Shown here in pieces: positions 8,567 to 18,018 of a stretch of DNA of 64,000 bases. The first letter of the stretch is position 1. Every line of letters starts with the position of its first letter. Where the stretch lies: positions 1 to 64,000 of the forward strand of contig JACQBW010000005.1 of assembly GCA_016194305.1 (NCBI GenBank), in the 5' to 3' direction. The translations under genes were made by a program, and so were the position numbers. Under the pieces are notes generated by a model. The model did no database searches and was not told the DNA's origin. It was given only the letters and a program-made list of their open reading frames with translations. This DNA comes from Nitrospirota bacterium. Lineage in GTDB: Bacteria > Nitrospirota > Nitrospiria > JACQBW01.

Positions 8567-11500
8567 CTATTCGTTTTTCTTCTCCAGCATTGAGACCGGC
8601 ACAGAAGCCGGGGGAGCCTTTGGCTCTTCAGCTGTTTTCATCCCCATCGACCCGGCACCCGTATTGATCGGAAGAAGACTCTTGTCTCCCACCGGCAGGA
8701 CTCTCAGGTAGCCCCACTGTCCGGCTTCCGCGTAAGGCATGCGGTGGTTTTGCCAGACGTAGGTGCCCGGAAGATGGTAAGGCCCTCCCGCCCCTTCCTT
8801 GATGAAGACATCCAGATTTTCCGACCCGCCAAACTCTTCCGAGCTCAACATATCGGCACCGACCATATTCGGCTTGAGCGGAAATTCATGACCCTCAAGA
8901 CTGAAGATTTGATTCTGTTCATCAAATGCTCCGAATACATGGATCCGAACCGGGTCTCCGGCATGGGCGGAAATAGTCGGCGTCACGGGATCTTTCTCGT
9001 CGGCAACGCAGGCGGAATAGAGATTCCCCAACTCACACCCCTTGTCCTGTCTCCAGCTCCAGGGTTCGATCCGGTAGTTGACACCCGTCAACCCGGCAAT
9101 ATGCTGAAGATACGGCATAAAGGAGGTTCCGATAATGTTGTCTTCTTCCTGGAAGAAGAGTGACGCGTCGCGATAGTCGGCACGGCTCGCATTCTCCGGG
9201 ACCGAACGATCGATGATCACATCGACATTCCATGCATTTTTCAAGCTGACATCTTCGCCGCTTTTCGGATCGCGATAGGTGGAACCTCGCGGACCGACGA
9301 TGATTCCGCCGAAGAGTCCGTCTCTCACGTTATTGAGAATATTGGCCCAGTCGTAAACCAGCGCGGCCGTTTCGCCATATTCAGCCGGTGCATAATACAT
9401 ATAGGTCTTATGCTCACCCGGGCCGATGGTCTGGTCTCCCGGATTCATGCCGACGTTGATCCCCTGCGAATCTTTTGGATCGAACGCCAGCATATCGGCA
9501 CTGAACGAAGCGCGGCTTGCCTTCATTTCGTTTTTCAAGTTGATCTTGATACAGTCACCGATGTTGACATGGAGCGTCAGCGGATTAGGCTGGCTGTCCA
9601 GCGCAACCCTGCTCTTGTCCCCTTCGAGCATGAAGATCTTCCCTTTGGGGTTGGCAACCTGCAGTTTCCGGTCGAAATCGACTTCGATCGTATCCGGCGC
9701 CTGATTATTGAATTTTAACGAACGATCCACCGCAATCACATTGAATGCCTTGACCGGCGCATCCGATGGACAGACCGACTTGGCTGACTGTGGTATTTCT
9801 TCATGTCCCGGAAGCGGCTTCAGATCGGCGGTTTTTTTGTCCAGCACCCGCATAATGCCCCAACTCCCTTCGGAGAGGTGAGACGCCCGGCCATTGTAAT
9901 GAAGGTAATCGCCTGCCATCTGCTGGGCTCCGCCCGCGGTGGTGACCAGGTCATACCGTTCGGCGATTCCCACATGATAGGCATTTCTCAGGTCGGAGAA
10001 TTGCGCATAACGTTCTGTTCTGAAGGCATGGCCTGCAATATGCCAGGTATGCGATTCGTTCATCATCACATGCATCAGGCGGAAGACGACCGTATCCCCC
10101 AGATAGGCTCTCAAGAGCGGGGTGTCCGGATCCTGATTGTGGTGCGCAAGACTCGAGAAGACGAGCTCCGATTTTGAATTGTCCGCAAGCCTTCGGGCCA
10201 GCGATTCCGCACGGAAGAACATTCCTCCGCCTGTCGTATGGGTTCCTCCGTTGATCGACGTGTTGGTGACCTTCAGAAGATCCTCAGGCATCACAAACGA
10301 GATGGTCTGTCCGGCGTCAATCGAGGCTTTGAGCGACTGTCCGGGAGGATTCCCTTCCGTAACCACCTGTGCGGTAAAGGGAACGGTGTCATGGAGATAC
10401 ACCACCATCTCTCTGAAACTGCCGCTCCGGTTGTAACCAATCGGTTCCGTGGAATGAATATCCGCAATCGGTCCGCTGCGGATCTCCTTGCCGGTTTTCG
10501 GATCGTGATAGGTGGCCCCTACCGGTTCCACAATCATGCCGCCGACCCCGCCGTGAGGCCAGGTGGTCGCGCCCAGCGCGTGGTCATGCCAAAAGACCGT
10601 CCCGAGGTCCGAATCGACCCAGTAGCGGTAGCGGACATATTCAGCCGAGGTAATCTCGCCTTTCTTATGGGCATGTTTCAGGGGTTCGGTAAAGGTGATC
10701 GTGTCGCCATTGATCGCCTTGATCCACCGGACTTCCGAAGAATTAAGCTCGTGCATGCCGATCATAATGTCGGTGCCGACATGGAACGCTGTTGCGCCAT
10801 CGCCCATTTTAATTTTAATGGAATCGGCTTTGGCTGCGGCATCCGAAGTCAACAGCGCGTTCATCGGCGCGGGCATCCCTTTATGTTCTTTTTTCCCGAT
10901 CATGGTGAACGGGCGGACCGACTGTTCATACGAAAATCCACTCATCACCCCGTCTGAGGCCTGATTGTCAAACTGGATGAAATGAGGGTGGATGTTGATC
11001 TTCGACATCTGGAAATTCGTATTATCGTTGTCGTTCCACTCACTTTTCAGAATCACATCAACGCAATCATAGACATTGGCGCGATAGACCAGCGGGCGAG
11101 CCAGGTCTGAATTTGCCCGGATTGCGGCTTCTTCCTCCTGAAGGACGTAAATCGTTCCATGCTGATCGACAATCGGTTTTTGACTTCCGATGGCGGTCTC
11201 CATGGTAATCGGCGTCTCGATAAAATGAATGGTGTATTGTTTACGCCCGGCCCCTTCGGGACAAAGGCTCCATTTTCCCTGTTCGCCCGGTTTTGCCGGA
11301 AGGGAGGTCTCCTGACCTAATGCCCCTTCACTTCCCGGATCGGTTGCCAGCGCGCCTGCGTTTTTGGCCACGTGGATCGGTTCCAGCCAGGGGGCAGGAC
11401 CATGGTGGCGGGCAAACGGAATTCGTTTTCCAAAGTGCGGTTTAAGATGGGGCCAGGAAAGTTTTCCGGTCTTCTCTTCGAATAAAAGAGGAGGTCGCTT

Positions 11501-13504
11501 TCCGGGAATGGGAGACTTGAATTTCGGAAACGCGAACTGATCGGTCATTTCCGGTTCGCCCATCGCCTTATTCCCGTCCCAACTCCAGTCCCACACCGTC
11601 GCGTCATAAGCCATTATCTGGCCTTTTTCATCGGCGGTATGGCCCGGCTGCCCGGCAGGGGGGAGCATCATCTTCACCCATTCCTTGATTGAAATGTCGG
11701 GAATCGGTTTTGACCAATCGGTTTTGTCGGCCGTAATATGCCATTTCTTGTTATACCAGTCGACTGTTTTGTCCACAAGCTGGTCGGAAGTCACCGGCGG
11801 TTTCATTCTCCCTTTCCGTTCCGGAAGTTCCTGAAGCGCGGGCATAATGTCGGTGCTTCCATAGGGATAGTTCCCCGTCTGAAGCGTGTTATAGACGCGC
11901 CAGTAAGACCACATGCCGGCCACATAATGATGCGCCACATGGCAATGCATCAGAAAATCTCCGGCTAGTTGCTGACAAAGACCCGAACCGCATTCGACCT
12001 GAAGATCGAGCGCTTCGGTCGGTCCGATCACTTCCACATCGACGCGGTCTGAAGTGGTCCGAATGACCGGATATTTCATCGGGCCGTCCGTCCCGGCCAA
12101 AAAGAGCTCTTCGGCTTTCGCATCGGCTTTCGGCTGACGCAGCCAGCGGATCGTTCCTCCGTGCGGATGATGGGAATGGAAAACTTCTCCGCCGCCATGA
12201 ATCAAACGATATTTGGTTGGATCCCCCATATAGGACCTGGGGAGCGCCGTGGGAGGGTCACCAAAGGTATAGGCACTGTAACTGTGGGATTCATCTTCAA
12301 AATGGAAATATTTTTCTTGTTGGGCTAAATTATTGATTCCAAACGGTTCGCTTCTGAAATTGATCGCGCGGGCCGCGGGGCGATAAGCATCCGAGTTTGG
12401 ATCGCGCTGGGGAATCATTTCTCCATGACGATTGAGCGGACGGAAGGATTCATCGCCGATCTCATGGTAATACATGACAAATTCACGGAAGTCATGCGTG
12501 GTGGGGTATCTTTTCTGGTCAAAAGTAATCATCATCTGCCAGCCGCTCATGTTGACTTTTCCGGTGATCGAGTCGAGGTAAACGGCTCCCATCTGCTCCA
12601 CGATAAACGAACCGATCATCCCGAGACTGCTCGATTCACGCCCGACATGGCTGTGAAACATATGAGCCCCTTCCTGTTCATCAGGACGGATATACCATTC
12701 AAATGCCTGTGATTTTCCCGGTTTGACATTGGAATCCGGATTCACCATCGTTGCCGGCTGTCCGGTTGATTTGACAATAAAGCTGGAGCCATGAATATGG
12801 AGTCCGACATCTTCGTCCTTCATCGTATTCCGGAGGGTCAAGATCACGCAATCTCCCTGATTCCCGCGCAGGGTCAGCGGCTGAATCACGTCGGTCTGTA
12901 ATCCGTTGGTTACCGCACCCGGATCGTTATCGTGGCCTCGTGCTTCCTTGTTCTTTTTCTCTTCTTCTCGGACTTTCGAAAGATTTTCGGTTAAAACATA
13001 CATATAGCCGGGATGATAATCACCCCATTGATTCAAAGTGATCTCAACGGTAATGGCCGAGACATCATACTCTTTTCGAGGAGCGTTTGCGGGACAACGG
13101 CCTCCCTGTGTGACGGTCTCGCTGACGGTCCCGGGTCCCAGGAAGAAACTTCGATCCATCTGCTGCATGGTCGACATATCCTGAAAGGGACCTGCTGCAG
13201 CTTGATGCGGGTGTTTCCCGCCGGAGATCTCTTCCATTAACTTGTTCATCGCGGCATCAATTTTATCGTTATTGCCCGACTTCCCTTCCATGGACTCTTC
13301 CTGCTCAATCTGTTTCTTGAGCTTCGTCTGCCAGGAGCCTTCGGAATCCGCCGCCGCGACGACGGTACTCCCATGCTGATGGCCTTCTTCGGCAAAAACG
13401 GCCTGAGTCATCCAGAGGAAACCGATACCCAGAATCAGAAAAAGCAAGATAAGCCTTTTATGATTTGAAAATGTTTCTGCGACCTTCATTCGTAAATAAT
13501 TCAT
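8567..13504 (-). CDS. Giant exported multicopper oxidase, MofA-like; candidate Mn(II) oxidase
   Basis: From the ATG at 13504 (GAGGAGAT ahead of it) the protein has 1645 residues, far more than ordinary laccases and close to MofA of Leptothrix, a proposed Mn(II) oxidase. A signal helix (LILLFLILGIGFLWM..AVFA) exports it. Copper motifs, in residues from this start: HIHG (about 236), H-M-F-H-S-H-V-G (about 281-288), HSHHPHGG (about 443-450) and HCHVAHHYVAGM (about 520-531). The last holds the type 3 and type 1 ligands including the axial Met, so the first half has a full copper set. The second half has HPHF (about 839), FWHDHALG (about 971) and HTWHIAGHAF (about 1152), but its fourth site is degenerate (YLHYNGRASHLSEGSWG). 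The C terminus carries another cupredoxin-like domain ending WQNHRMPYAEAGQWGYLRV. Substrate is inference. Confidence 0.88.
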   Translation of the reverse strand: MNYLRMKVAETFSNHKRLILLFLILGIGFLWMTQAVFAEEGHQHGSTVVAAADSEGSWQTKLKKQIEQEESMEGKSGNNDKIDAAMNKLMEEISGGKHPHQAAAGPFQDMSTMQQMDRSFFLGPGTVSETVTQGGRCPANAPRKEYDVSAITVEITLNQWGDYHPGYMYVLTENLSKVREEEKKNKEARGHDNDPGAVTNGLQTDVIQPLTLRGNQGDCVILTLRNTMKDEDVGLHIHGSSFIVKSTGQPATMVNPDSNVKPGKSQAFEWYIRPDEQEGAHMFHSHVGRESSSLGMIGSFIVEQMGAVYLDSITGKVNMSGWQMMITFDQKRYPTTHDFREFVMYYHEIGDESFRPLNRHGEMIPQRDPNSDAYRPAARAINFRSEPFGINNLAQQEKYFHFEDESHSYSAYTFGDPPTALPRSYMGDPTKYRLIHGGGEVFHSHHPHGGTIRWLRQPKADAKAEELFLAGTDGPMKYPVIRTTSDRVDVEVIGPTEALDLQVECGSGLCQQLAGDFLMHCHVAHHYVAGMWSYWRVYNTLQTGNYPYGSTDIMPALQELPERKGRMKPPVTSDQLVDKTVDWYNKKWHITADKTDWSKPIPDISIKEWVKMMLPPAGQPGHTADEKGQIMAYDATVWDWSWDGNKAMGEPEMTDQFAFPKFKSPIPGKRPPLLFEEKTGKLSWPHLKPHFGKRIPFARHHGPAPWLEPIHVAKNAGALATDPGSEGALGQETSLPAKPGEQGKWSLCPEGAGRKQYTIHFIETPITMETAIGSQKPIVDQHGTIYVLQEEEAAIRANSDLARPLVYRANVYDCVDVILKSEWNDNDNTNFQMSKINIHPHFIQFDNQASDGVMSGFSYEQSVRPFTMIGKKEHKGMPAPMNALLTSDAAAKADSIKIKMGDGATAFHVGTDIMIGMHELNSSEVRWIKAINGDTITFTEPLKHAHKKGEITSAEYVRYRYWVDSDLGTVFWHDHALGATTWPHGGVGGMIVEPVGATYHDPKTGKEIRSGPIADIHSTEPIGYNRSGSFREMVVYLHDTVPFTAQVVTEGNPPGQSLKASIDAGQTISFVMPEDLLKVTNTSINGGTHTTGGGMFFRAESLARRLADNSKSELVFSSLAHHNQDPDTPLLRAYLGDTVVFRLMHVMMNESHTWHIAGHAFRTERYAQFSDLRNAYHVGIAERYDLVTTAGGAQQMAGDYLHYNGRASHLSEGSWGIMRVLDKKTADLKPLPGHEEIPQSAKSVCPSDAPVKAFNVIAVDRSLKFNNQAPDTIEVDFDRKLQVANPKGKIFMLEGDKSRVALDSQPNPLTLHVNIGDCIKINLKNEMKASRASFSADMLAFDPKDSQGINVGMNPGDQTIGPGEHKTYMYYAPAEYGETAALVYDWANILNNVRDGLFGGIIVGPRGSTYRDPKSGEDVSLKNAWNVDVIIDRSVPENASRADYRDASLFFQEEDNIIGTSFMPYLQHIAGLTGVNYRIEPWSWRQDKGCELGNLYSACVADEKDPVTPTISAHAGDPVRIHVFGAFDEQNQIFSLEGHEFPLKPNMVGADMLSSEEFGGSENLDVFIKEGAGGPYHLPGTYVWQNHRMPYAEAGQWGYLRVLPVGDKSLLPINTGAGSMGMKTAEEPKAPPASVPVSMLEKKNE

Positions 13505-13646
13505 AAAATGATCTCCTCTTGTTATTTTTCGCTGAACCAATCTAAATTGATTGATTCATCTCCACTCTATATAAAAAACCTGAAATCGATTTGTTGCCGA
13601 AGGAACCACTCGAAGAAAACTTCCCTTTATAGAAACGTGCTACTGT

Positions 13647-13660
13647 GCAATGTTCATACC
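13647..13660 (-). promoter_or_regulatory. Sigma-54-like -24/-12 promoter of the multicopper oxidase
   Basis: The reverse strand reads TGGTAT-GAACA-TTGCA, with GG and GC separated by exactly ten bases as in the TGGCAC-N5-TTGCW consensus. The -12 half is a full match; the -24 half keeps TGG but has TAT for CAC. Transcription would start near 13635 and leave a leader of about 130 bases. Confidence 0.5.
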
Positions 13661-13817
13661 ATGCATTTTTAATTTAAAATTCCCGCCATTTTTCAACGGA
13701 TTAGAATAGAAGCTTTCATAACCGAAATAATCCATTCTCCTGATGCTTCCCGTTTCACGTCTCTTTTTACGGTTCGGATGTCTAATTTAATGGACAGTTT
13801 TGTTTGAAAATCGGGGG

Positions 13818-13833
13818 TGTGAGGTTTCTCACA
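13818..13833. promoter_or_regulatory. CRP/FNR-superfamily-type binding site upstream of the oxidase
   Basis: TGTGA-GGTTTC-TCACA is a perfect match to the TGTGA-N6-TCACA operator of CRP-like regulators. Its centre is about 190 bases upstream of the predicted oxidase transcription start. The same arrangement occurs upstream of the metal-uptake operon at 36968-36983. No regulator of this family is encoded in the window. Confidence 0.6.
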
Positions 13834-14072
13834 AAGAAAGAAACCCTTTTATTCTGAAGAAACATTGGATTCTAAACTCTTACCCAACGCTGTATAAATA
13901 AATAGACAGTTGAACCAATTTGAATGAGCTATCTTTTCTATTGCACTCAAATCTCAGGGATTTTCAGTTAGACATTATCATTCAACACCTTTGTCCATCT
14001 GGAACATAAAAGGGATTCGGAGAATTGACGAAAGGAAAGATCTTTTTGAAAAAAGGAAAAACCCTTTTTAAT

Positions 14073-14444
14073 TTATTTTGATGAGACGAGGGTAAGCTGT
14101 ATCGCTTGTTTAAGTTCAGGAATCTCAAGAGGTTTGGTGAGGAATCGGTCAGCACCCAGTTGGAGAGATCGGGTCTCTGTGTCGATGGCGGCGAAGGCAG
14201 TTATCATGATCACTTTCATCTTTGGATAGTCTTTTTTAACTCTTTCCAATATTGAAAATCCATCTATCGGGGACATTTTGATATCGATCAGGGCAAGATC
14301 AAAGGGTTCTTTTTGCAGAAGATGATAAGCCTCTTCCCCGTTTTCAGCAGTCTGGACTTGATAACCTTCTTTGCGTAAGGTCTGTAAAAACAGTTGGCGA
14401 AAATTGACTTCATCATCAATTACAAGTATTTTGCCCAATGCCAT
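14073..14444 (-). CDS. Single-domain response regulator (CheY-like receiver)
   Basis: This 123-residue protein is a receiver domain only: the acidic pair D10-D11 (LVIDDE), the phosphorylation site D54 (LALIDIKM), the switch Thr region (VIMITAFAA) and the Lys in FLTKP. There is no output domain, so it must act by protein contact or in a phosphorelay. It lies between the flavoprotein gene and the multicopper oxidase, all on the same strand but with long gaps (202 and 568 bases). No histidine kinase is adjacent. GAGGAGGAG lies somewhat far (about 13 bases) before the ATG. Confidence 0.92.
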   Translation of the reverse strand: MALGKILVIDDEVNFRQLFLQTLRKEGYQVQTAENGEEAYHLLQKEPFDLALIDIKMSPIDGFSILERVKKDYPKMKVIMITAFAAIDTETRSLQLGADRFLTKPLEIPELKQAIQLTLVSSK

Positions 14445-14646
14445 CTTGCGTGCGAACTCCTCCTCAAAACAAGTTTATTAACCCGCTCTGGAAAGAATGC
14501 AAGATGAGTGCCTACTCTACACGAAGCCGGTACCCCACACCGACCTCTGTCATCAGATAACAGTTTAAAAATTGGCCAGAAAGAAATAAAAATAACGTCG
14601 AAGCGACCTGACAAATTCGACAAGGAATGGAAGCTAAATTTGAGAG

Positions 14647-16164
14647 CTAACGGCTCAAAGAGAACCATCTTTTGAGAAGATTTCTCTTGCTCTCAGTCAG
14701 GCCCTTCTTTCGCCATAGGTTCGCCGCTTTACGAATCGCTTCGGCTTGGGTGGGGTAAGGATGGATGCTTCCGCCTATCAGGCTAATCCCTGCTCCTGAT
14801 TTCATTGCCATGGTGATTTCATTGATCATTTCACCTGCGTGGGAGGCTACCAAAGTAGCCGCAACAATTTGATTGGAACCTTTTTTCAAATGGATTCGGA
14901 CAAAACCTTCTTCCTCCCCATCGAGAATCGCCCGGTCTACTTCACTTAAGGGCACGGTGACCGTTTCAACCTCTTCTGTTTTTCCAAATTCAGTCTCGTC
15001 AAAACGCCCGACAAAGGCGATTTCAGGGTCGGTATACGTACATCGCGGGATCACCAGATCGCCGGTTTTGGCATAGCCGATCCCGAAGGGATGGGGAAAG
15101 AGCGCATTTTGAATCAGAATTTGAGCAGTCGCATCCGCGGCGTGGGTAAAGTGGTAAGGAAAACAGACATCTCCCGCCGCATAGACCCTTGGATTGGTTG
15201 TTTGGAGCCGTGTATTCACATGAATGCCAGACCTGGAATCGTATTTGATACCGGCCTCTTCCAATCCCAGACCATTCACATTGGGTGTCCTGCCCGTACT
15301 GACCAGTATCTTATCAATCCGCTGTTCCTTTTTTTCTCCCTTCCACTCGTAATGAATGACCTTATCGCTTCCGTCTGATTCTACATTCACTATTTTCGAA
15401 CCCAGGTAAAGACGAACCCCTTCACGGATCAGCTTTTCCTGCAGGAGTATCGCGGCCTCTTTGTCTTCTCTCGGCAGAATCCTCGTTGCGCCATCAAAAA
15501 GGAATACCTCGCTTCCAAATCGTCGAAAGGCCTGGGCCATTTCAGATCCAATCGGACCGGCACCGATAATGGCAAGCCTTGCAGGAAGCGTTGTCAAATT
15601 GAACAGGTTTTCACTCGTCAAGGCTTCTTCCCGATTGAGCCCCGAAATGGCAGGGATTGCCGGACGGGCTCCGGTACAGATCGCCCCCTTCGAAAAGTTT
15701 AAGGTTGTTCCGGAAACCTGTATGCTCTGCCGGTCCAGAAATTTTCCTTCACCCAGGAAGACGTCGACGCCCATCTGACGAAATCGTTCCACAGAATCGT
15801 TCTGACTGATTTCTGCTCTCAACTTCCGCATCCGTTCCATCGCTTTTGGGAAATCAACCGCTACCCCTCCCGGAATCTGAATCCCGAAGGATGAGGAGCG
15901 CCGGATCTCTCCGACGCCTTTTGATACCCGGAGTATCCCCTTGGAAGGGACGCAACCGGTATTGAGGCAATCTCCTCCCGTACGATTCTTTTCAATCAAC
16001 GCCACTTTCGCTCCGAGCGCTGAAGCAATCGCCGCGGAAACAAGACCTGCCGTTCCACCTCCCAAAACCACCAGATTATATCTTCCAGCTGGGGTCGGAT
16101 TGATCCAGCCTGGAGGATGCACATTTTGAATCAAGGCCTGATCATGTTTGTCCAGTTCCGGCAT
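14647..16164 (-). CDS. Mercuric-reductase-like FAD/NAD(P) disulfide oxidoreductase
   Basis: This 505-residue protein belongs to the class I pyridine nucleotide-disulfide oxidoreductases. It has an FAD-binding GGGTAGLVSA, the redox-active disulfide GGDCLNTGCVPSK, an NAD(P)-binding IGAGPIGSEMAQAF, FAD contact YAAGDVC and the C-terminal HPYPTQAEA active-site His. The overall type is close to mercuric reductase, but the N-terminal heavy-metal domain is absent and the C terminus (RWFSLSR) lacks the paired cysteines that hand over Hg(II). True mercury reduction is therefore unlikely; a thiol or quinone substrate is possible. The TVP38 gene is six bases upstream, a pairing often seen for this group. 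Confidence 0.86.
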   Translation of the reverse strand: MPELDKHDQALIQNVHPPGWINPTPAGRYNLVVLGGGTAGLVSAAIASALGAKVALIEKNRTGGDCLNTGCVPSKGILRVSKGVGEIRRSSSFGIQIPGGVAVDFPKAMERMRKLRAEISQNDSVERFRQMGVDVFLGEGKFLDRQSIQVSGTTLNFSKGAICTGARPAIPAISGLNREEALTSENLFNLTTLPARLAIIGAGPIGSEMAQAFRRFGSEVFLFDGATRILPREDKEAAILLQEKLIREGVRLYLGSKIVNVESDGSDKVIHYEWKGEKKEQRIDKILVSTGRTPNVNGLGLEEAGIKYDSRSGIHVNTRLQTTNPRVYAAGDVCFPYHFTHAADATAQILIQNALFPHPFGIGYAKTGDLVIPRCTYTDPEIAFVGRFDETEFGKTEEVETVTVPLSEVDRAILDGEEEGFVRIHLKKGSNQIVAATLVASHAGEMINEITMAMKSGAGISLIGGSIHPYPTQAEAIRKAANLWRKKGLTESKRNLLKRWFSLSR

Positions 16165-16170
16165 GGTGGA

Positions 16171-16842
16171 TTATTTTCCCTTTCGTTTTTGAACTTTCTT
16201 GATGACAAATGGCAGGGCCGAAACAAGAAGAATCAAAAGAAACCCGATGACCATCTCCCCGGAGACTCTCCCCTGTAATAACCCGAGCAGAGAACTGCTG
16301 AAAATAACATAGGCTGCAGTCGCGGGCAACATGCAGATCCAGGAGGTCAGGAGATATTCCAGGAATCTGATCTTGGATAATCCAAACGCGTAGTTCAAAA
16401 GATTATAGGGAAAGAGAGGAATAAGACGGGTGGTCGCGACGTAAATCCAGCCCCTTTTTTGGACCCCTTCGTCAACAGCCTGAAACCGCGGACCCAATAG
16501 CGCTTCGATCTGTTTTCTCGCAAAATAACGGGCTATCAAAAACGCGATTCCGGCTCCAAGCGTTGATCCGATTGAGGCATAAACCGTTCCCCAGAGCGGG
16601 CCAAAGATCACCCCACCGGCAAGGGTAATCGGAAGTCCAGGCAAGAAAAGAGAAGGGGCGGTTGCAAATATCAAGATATAGATCAACGGCGCAATGCCCC
16701 CGAAGCTATCGACCCACTCTTTGAGCCTCTCCTGCTCCAGATATTGCATCAAACCAAAATATCTCGAAAGCGTTCCTGCAACCGCAAGGATGAGAACAAA
16801 AATGAGAAGTCTTAAAAAACTTTTTGTCCGGGGCCTCATCAT
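16171..16842 (-). CDS. TVP38/TMEM64 (DedA-like) membrane protein
   Basis: This 223-residue inner-membrane protein has about five helices and the SNARE-associated Golgi/DedA signature, here F-L-P-G-L-P-I-T-L-A-G-G with FGPLWGTVYASIGSTLGAGIAFLIARYF, followed by RLIPLFPYNLLNYAFGL. Family members act in lipid transport or envelope homeostasis. It precedes the flavoprotein gene by six bases, so the two are co-transcribed. It is divergent from the CPBP protease gene, with 161 bases between them. Confidence 0.9.
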   Translation of the reverse strand: MMRPRTKSFLRLLIFVLILAVAGTLSRYFGLMQYLEQERLKEWVDSFGGIAPLIYILIFATAPSLFLPGLPITLAGGVIFGPLWGTVYASIGSTLGAGIAFLIARYFARKQIEALLGPRFQAVDEGVQKRGWIYVATTRLIPLFPYNLLNYAFGLSKIRFLEYLLTSWICMLPATAAYVIFSSSLLGLLQGRVSGEMVIGFLLILLVSALPFVIKKVQKRKGK

Positions 16843-17003
16843 CTGGTTTTGATTCTCCCATGAACCGGTTGAGGACTCAAGATTAATTTGGACGAAAGGT
16901 TCAGATGTCCCGATTTTCGATTGGAAGATGCTATTTCTGAAAATGTCGGGTATAATAAGAACTGCGTTACCTATTCTCTTGATCTAAAAAGAGGAGTGCC
17001 GAT

Positions 17004-17957
17004 ATGAAAATTCTGGACTTATTTTCACTTTTCCTCCTTTTTCTGGGCTGTTTTGGTTCCGTCTACTATCTCCCACCGGAAAGTTTCGTTCTCGGAAAAA
17101 CCTTTTTCTCCTACTTTCTCATCCTGGGGGGCTACGGGCTCTTTCTGTTTTCGATCACCCTTTCGTTTTCAAAATGGGACATTGAAAAAGATTCCTTTCG
17201 ACTGAAAGGGATTTTATTCGGAGTCGGCGGGGGACTCTATCTCCTTTATGGATACCTGGGCTCCGCACCTTTCGTCCAGATCATGGGCGCACTGATCCTC
17301 TTCTTCATTCTGGTTTATTATGGACAGGTGCTTTCCGACGGGTTGGTCATCCTGATCGGTTTTGCTGCCGTCAAAAGCCAGCTCTTTTCTGCGCCGCTGG
17401 CCCGGTATACCATTTCGCAAATTCCGATGGACGGTATCGATCTTTTTTATTTCACAATCGGGGCAATTATCATTTTTCAGTTCTTTGTTCTAAGCAAGAA
17501 CCTCAAAACGAATCTTGATTTTTCGGTAGCGGGAAAAGATTTGCTATGGATCGCCTCAGGGGTCTTATTTGTCATTGGACTTTTAGTTCCGGTTGGATTT
17601 TCGTTACAATGGCTTCAATTCCGACCCCAGACTTTCGGGATTCAACAATGGATTCCCCTCTTATTTTATTTTTTCGGAATTGTCGCTCCGCTCGAGGAGA
17701 TTTTTTTCAGAGGGATTATTCTGGACCGTTTAAGATTTATCCTGTTTGACAGCAATCCCTACTGGATTCCTCTGGCACTCAGTTCCCTTGCTTTTGGATT
17801 GGCCCACCTTCCCACTCTTTCACTTTTCGCTTTCGCGACGATCGCGGGCTTTTTTTACGGCGCCGGATATCTTTTGACCAAACGGATTTCCACCCCCATT
17901 ATCATTCATGGCCTGATCAATACCCTTTGGGTGGCTTTCTTCTCCCTCCCCCGATAA
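17004..17957 (+). CDS. CPBP family intramembrane metalloprotease
   Basis: This 317-residue protein has eight or so membrane helices and the three CPBP (Abi/CAAX protease) motifs: APLEEIFFRG (EExxxR), FGLAHLPT (FxxxH) and IIIHGLINTLW (HxxxN), the Glu/His residues expected to hold the metal. Bacterial members process or protect membrane peptides; some mature bacteriocins. A GAGGAG site precedes the ATG at 17004. The quinone oxidoreductase gene follows 61 bases after the stop, with a short CCCC/GGGG hairpin (about 17983-18002) between them. No bacteriocin-like gene is nearby, so substrate is unknown. Confidence 0.9.
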   Translation: MKILDLFSLFLLFLGCFGSVYYLPPESFVLGKTFFSYFLILGGYGLFLFSITLSFSKWDIEKDSFRLKGILFGVGGGLYLLYGYLGSAPFVQIMGALILFFILVYYGQVLSDGLVILIGFAAVKSQLFSAPLARYTISQIPMDGIDLFYFTIGAIIIFQFFVLSKNLKTNLDFSVAGKDLLWIASGVLFVIGLLVPVGFSLQWLQFRPQTFGIQQWIPLLFYFFGIVAPLEEIFFRGIILDRLRFILFDSNPYWIPLALSSLAFGLAHLPTLSLFAFATIAGFFYGAGYLLTKRISTPIIIHGLINTLWVAFFSLPR

Positions 17958-18018
17958 CAAGAACGTTCCACTATAAATGGCTTTCCCCCCGCATGGGGAA
18001 GAAACACGGAGATTCACA

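Larger units (their letters stand above)
13505..14072. other. 568-bp intergenic region upstream of the oxidase
   Basis: I found no credible gene here. It contains the sigma-54-like promoter and the CRP-type palindrome listed separately, and a weak hairpin (GGTTTCT/AGAAACC around 13823-13845) that overlaps the palindrome and is followed by CTTTT on the forward strand. The oxidase ribosome-binding site (GAGGAG) is at the left end. The response regulator gene ends at the right border and is read toward the oxidase. Confidence 0.7.

Noticed and set aside
10238-10957. Long forward-strand open frame (about 239 codons) opposite the multicopper oxidase gene
   Set aside because: The reverse-strand protein has clear copper motifs along this stretch; the forward frame has no recognisable domain, no ribosome-binding site and mirrors codon composition.
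13823-13845. GGTTTCT/AGAAACC hairpin with following CTTTT as a terminator
   Set aside because: Weak stem with a 9-base loop, no gene ends nearby on the forward strand, and it overlaps a better-explained CRP-type palindrome.
14647-16164. Annotation as true mercuric reductase (MerA)
   Set aside because: No heavy-metal N-terminal domain, no C-terminal Cys pair, no merR, merT or merP near it.
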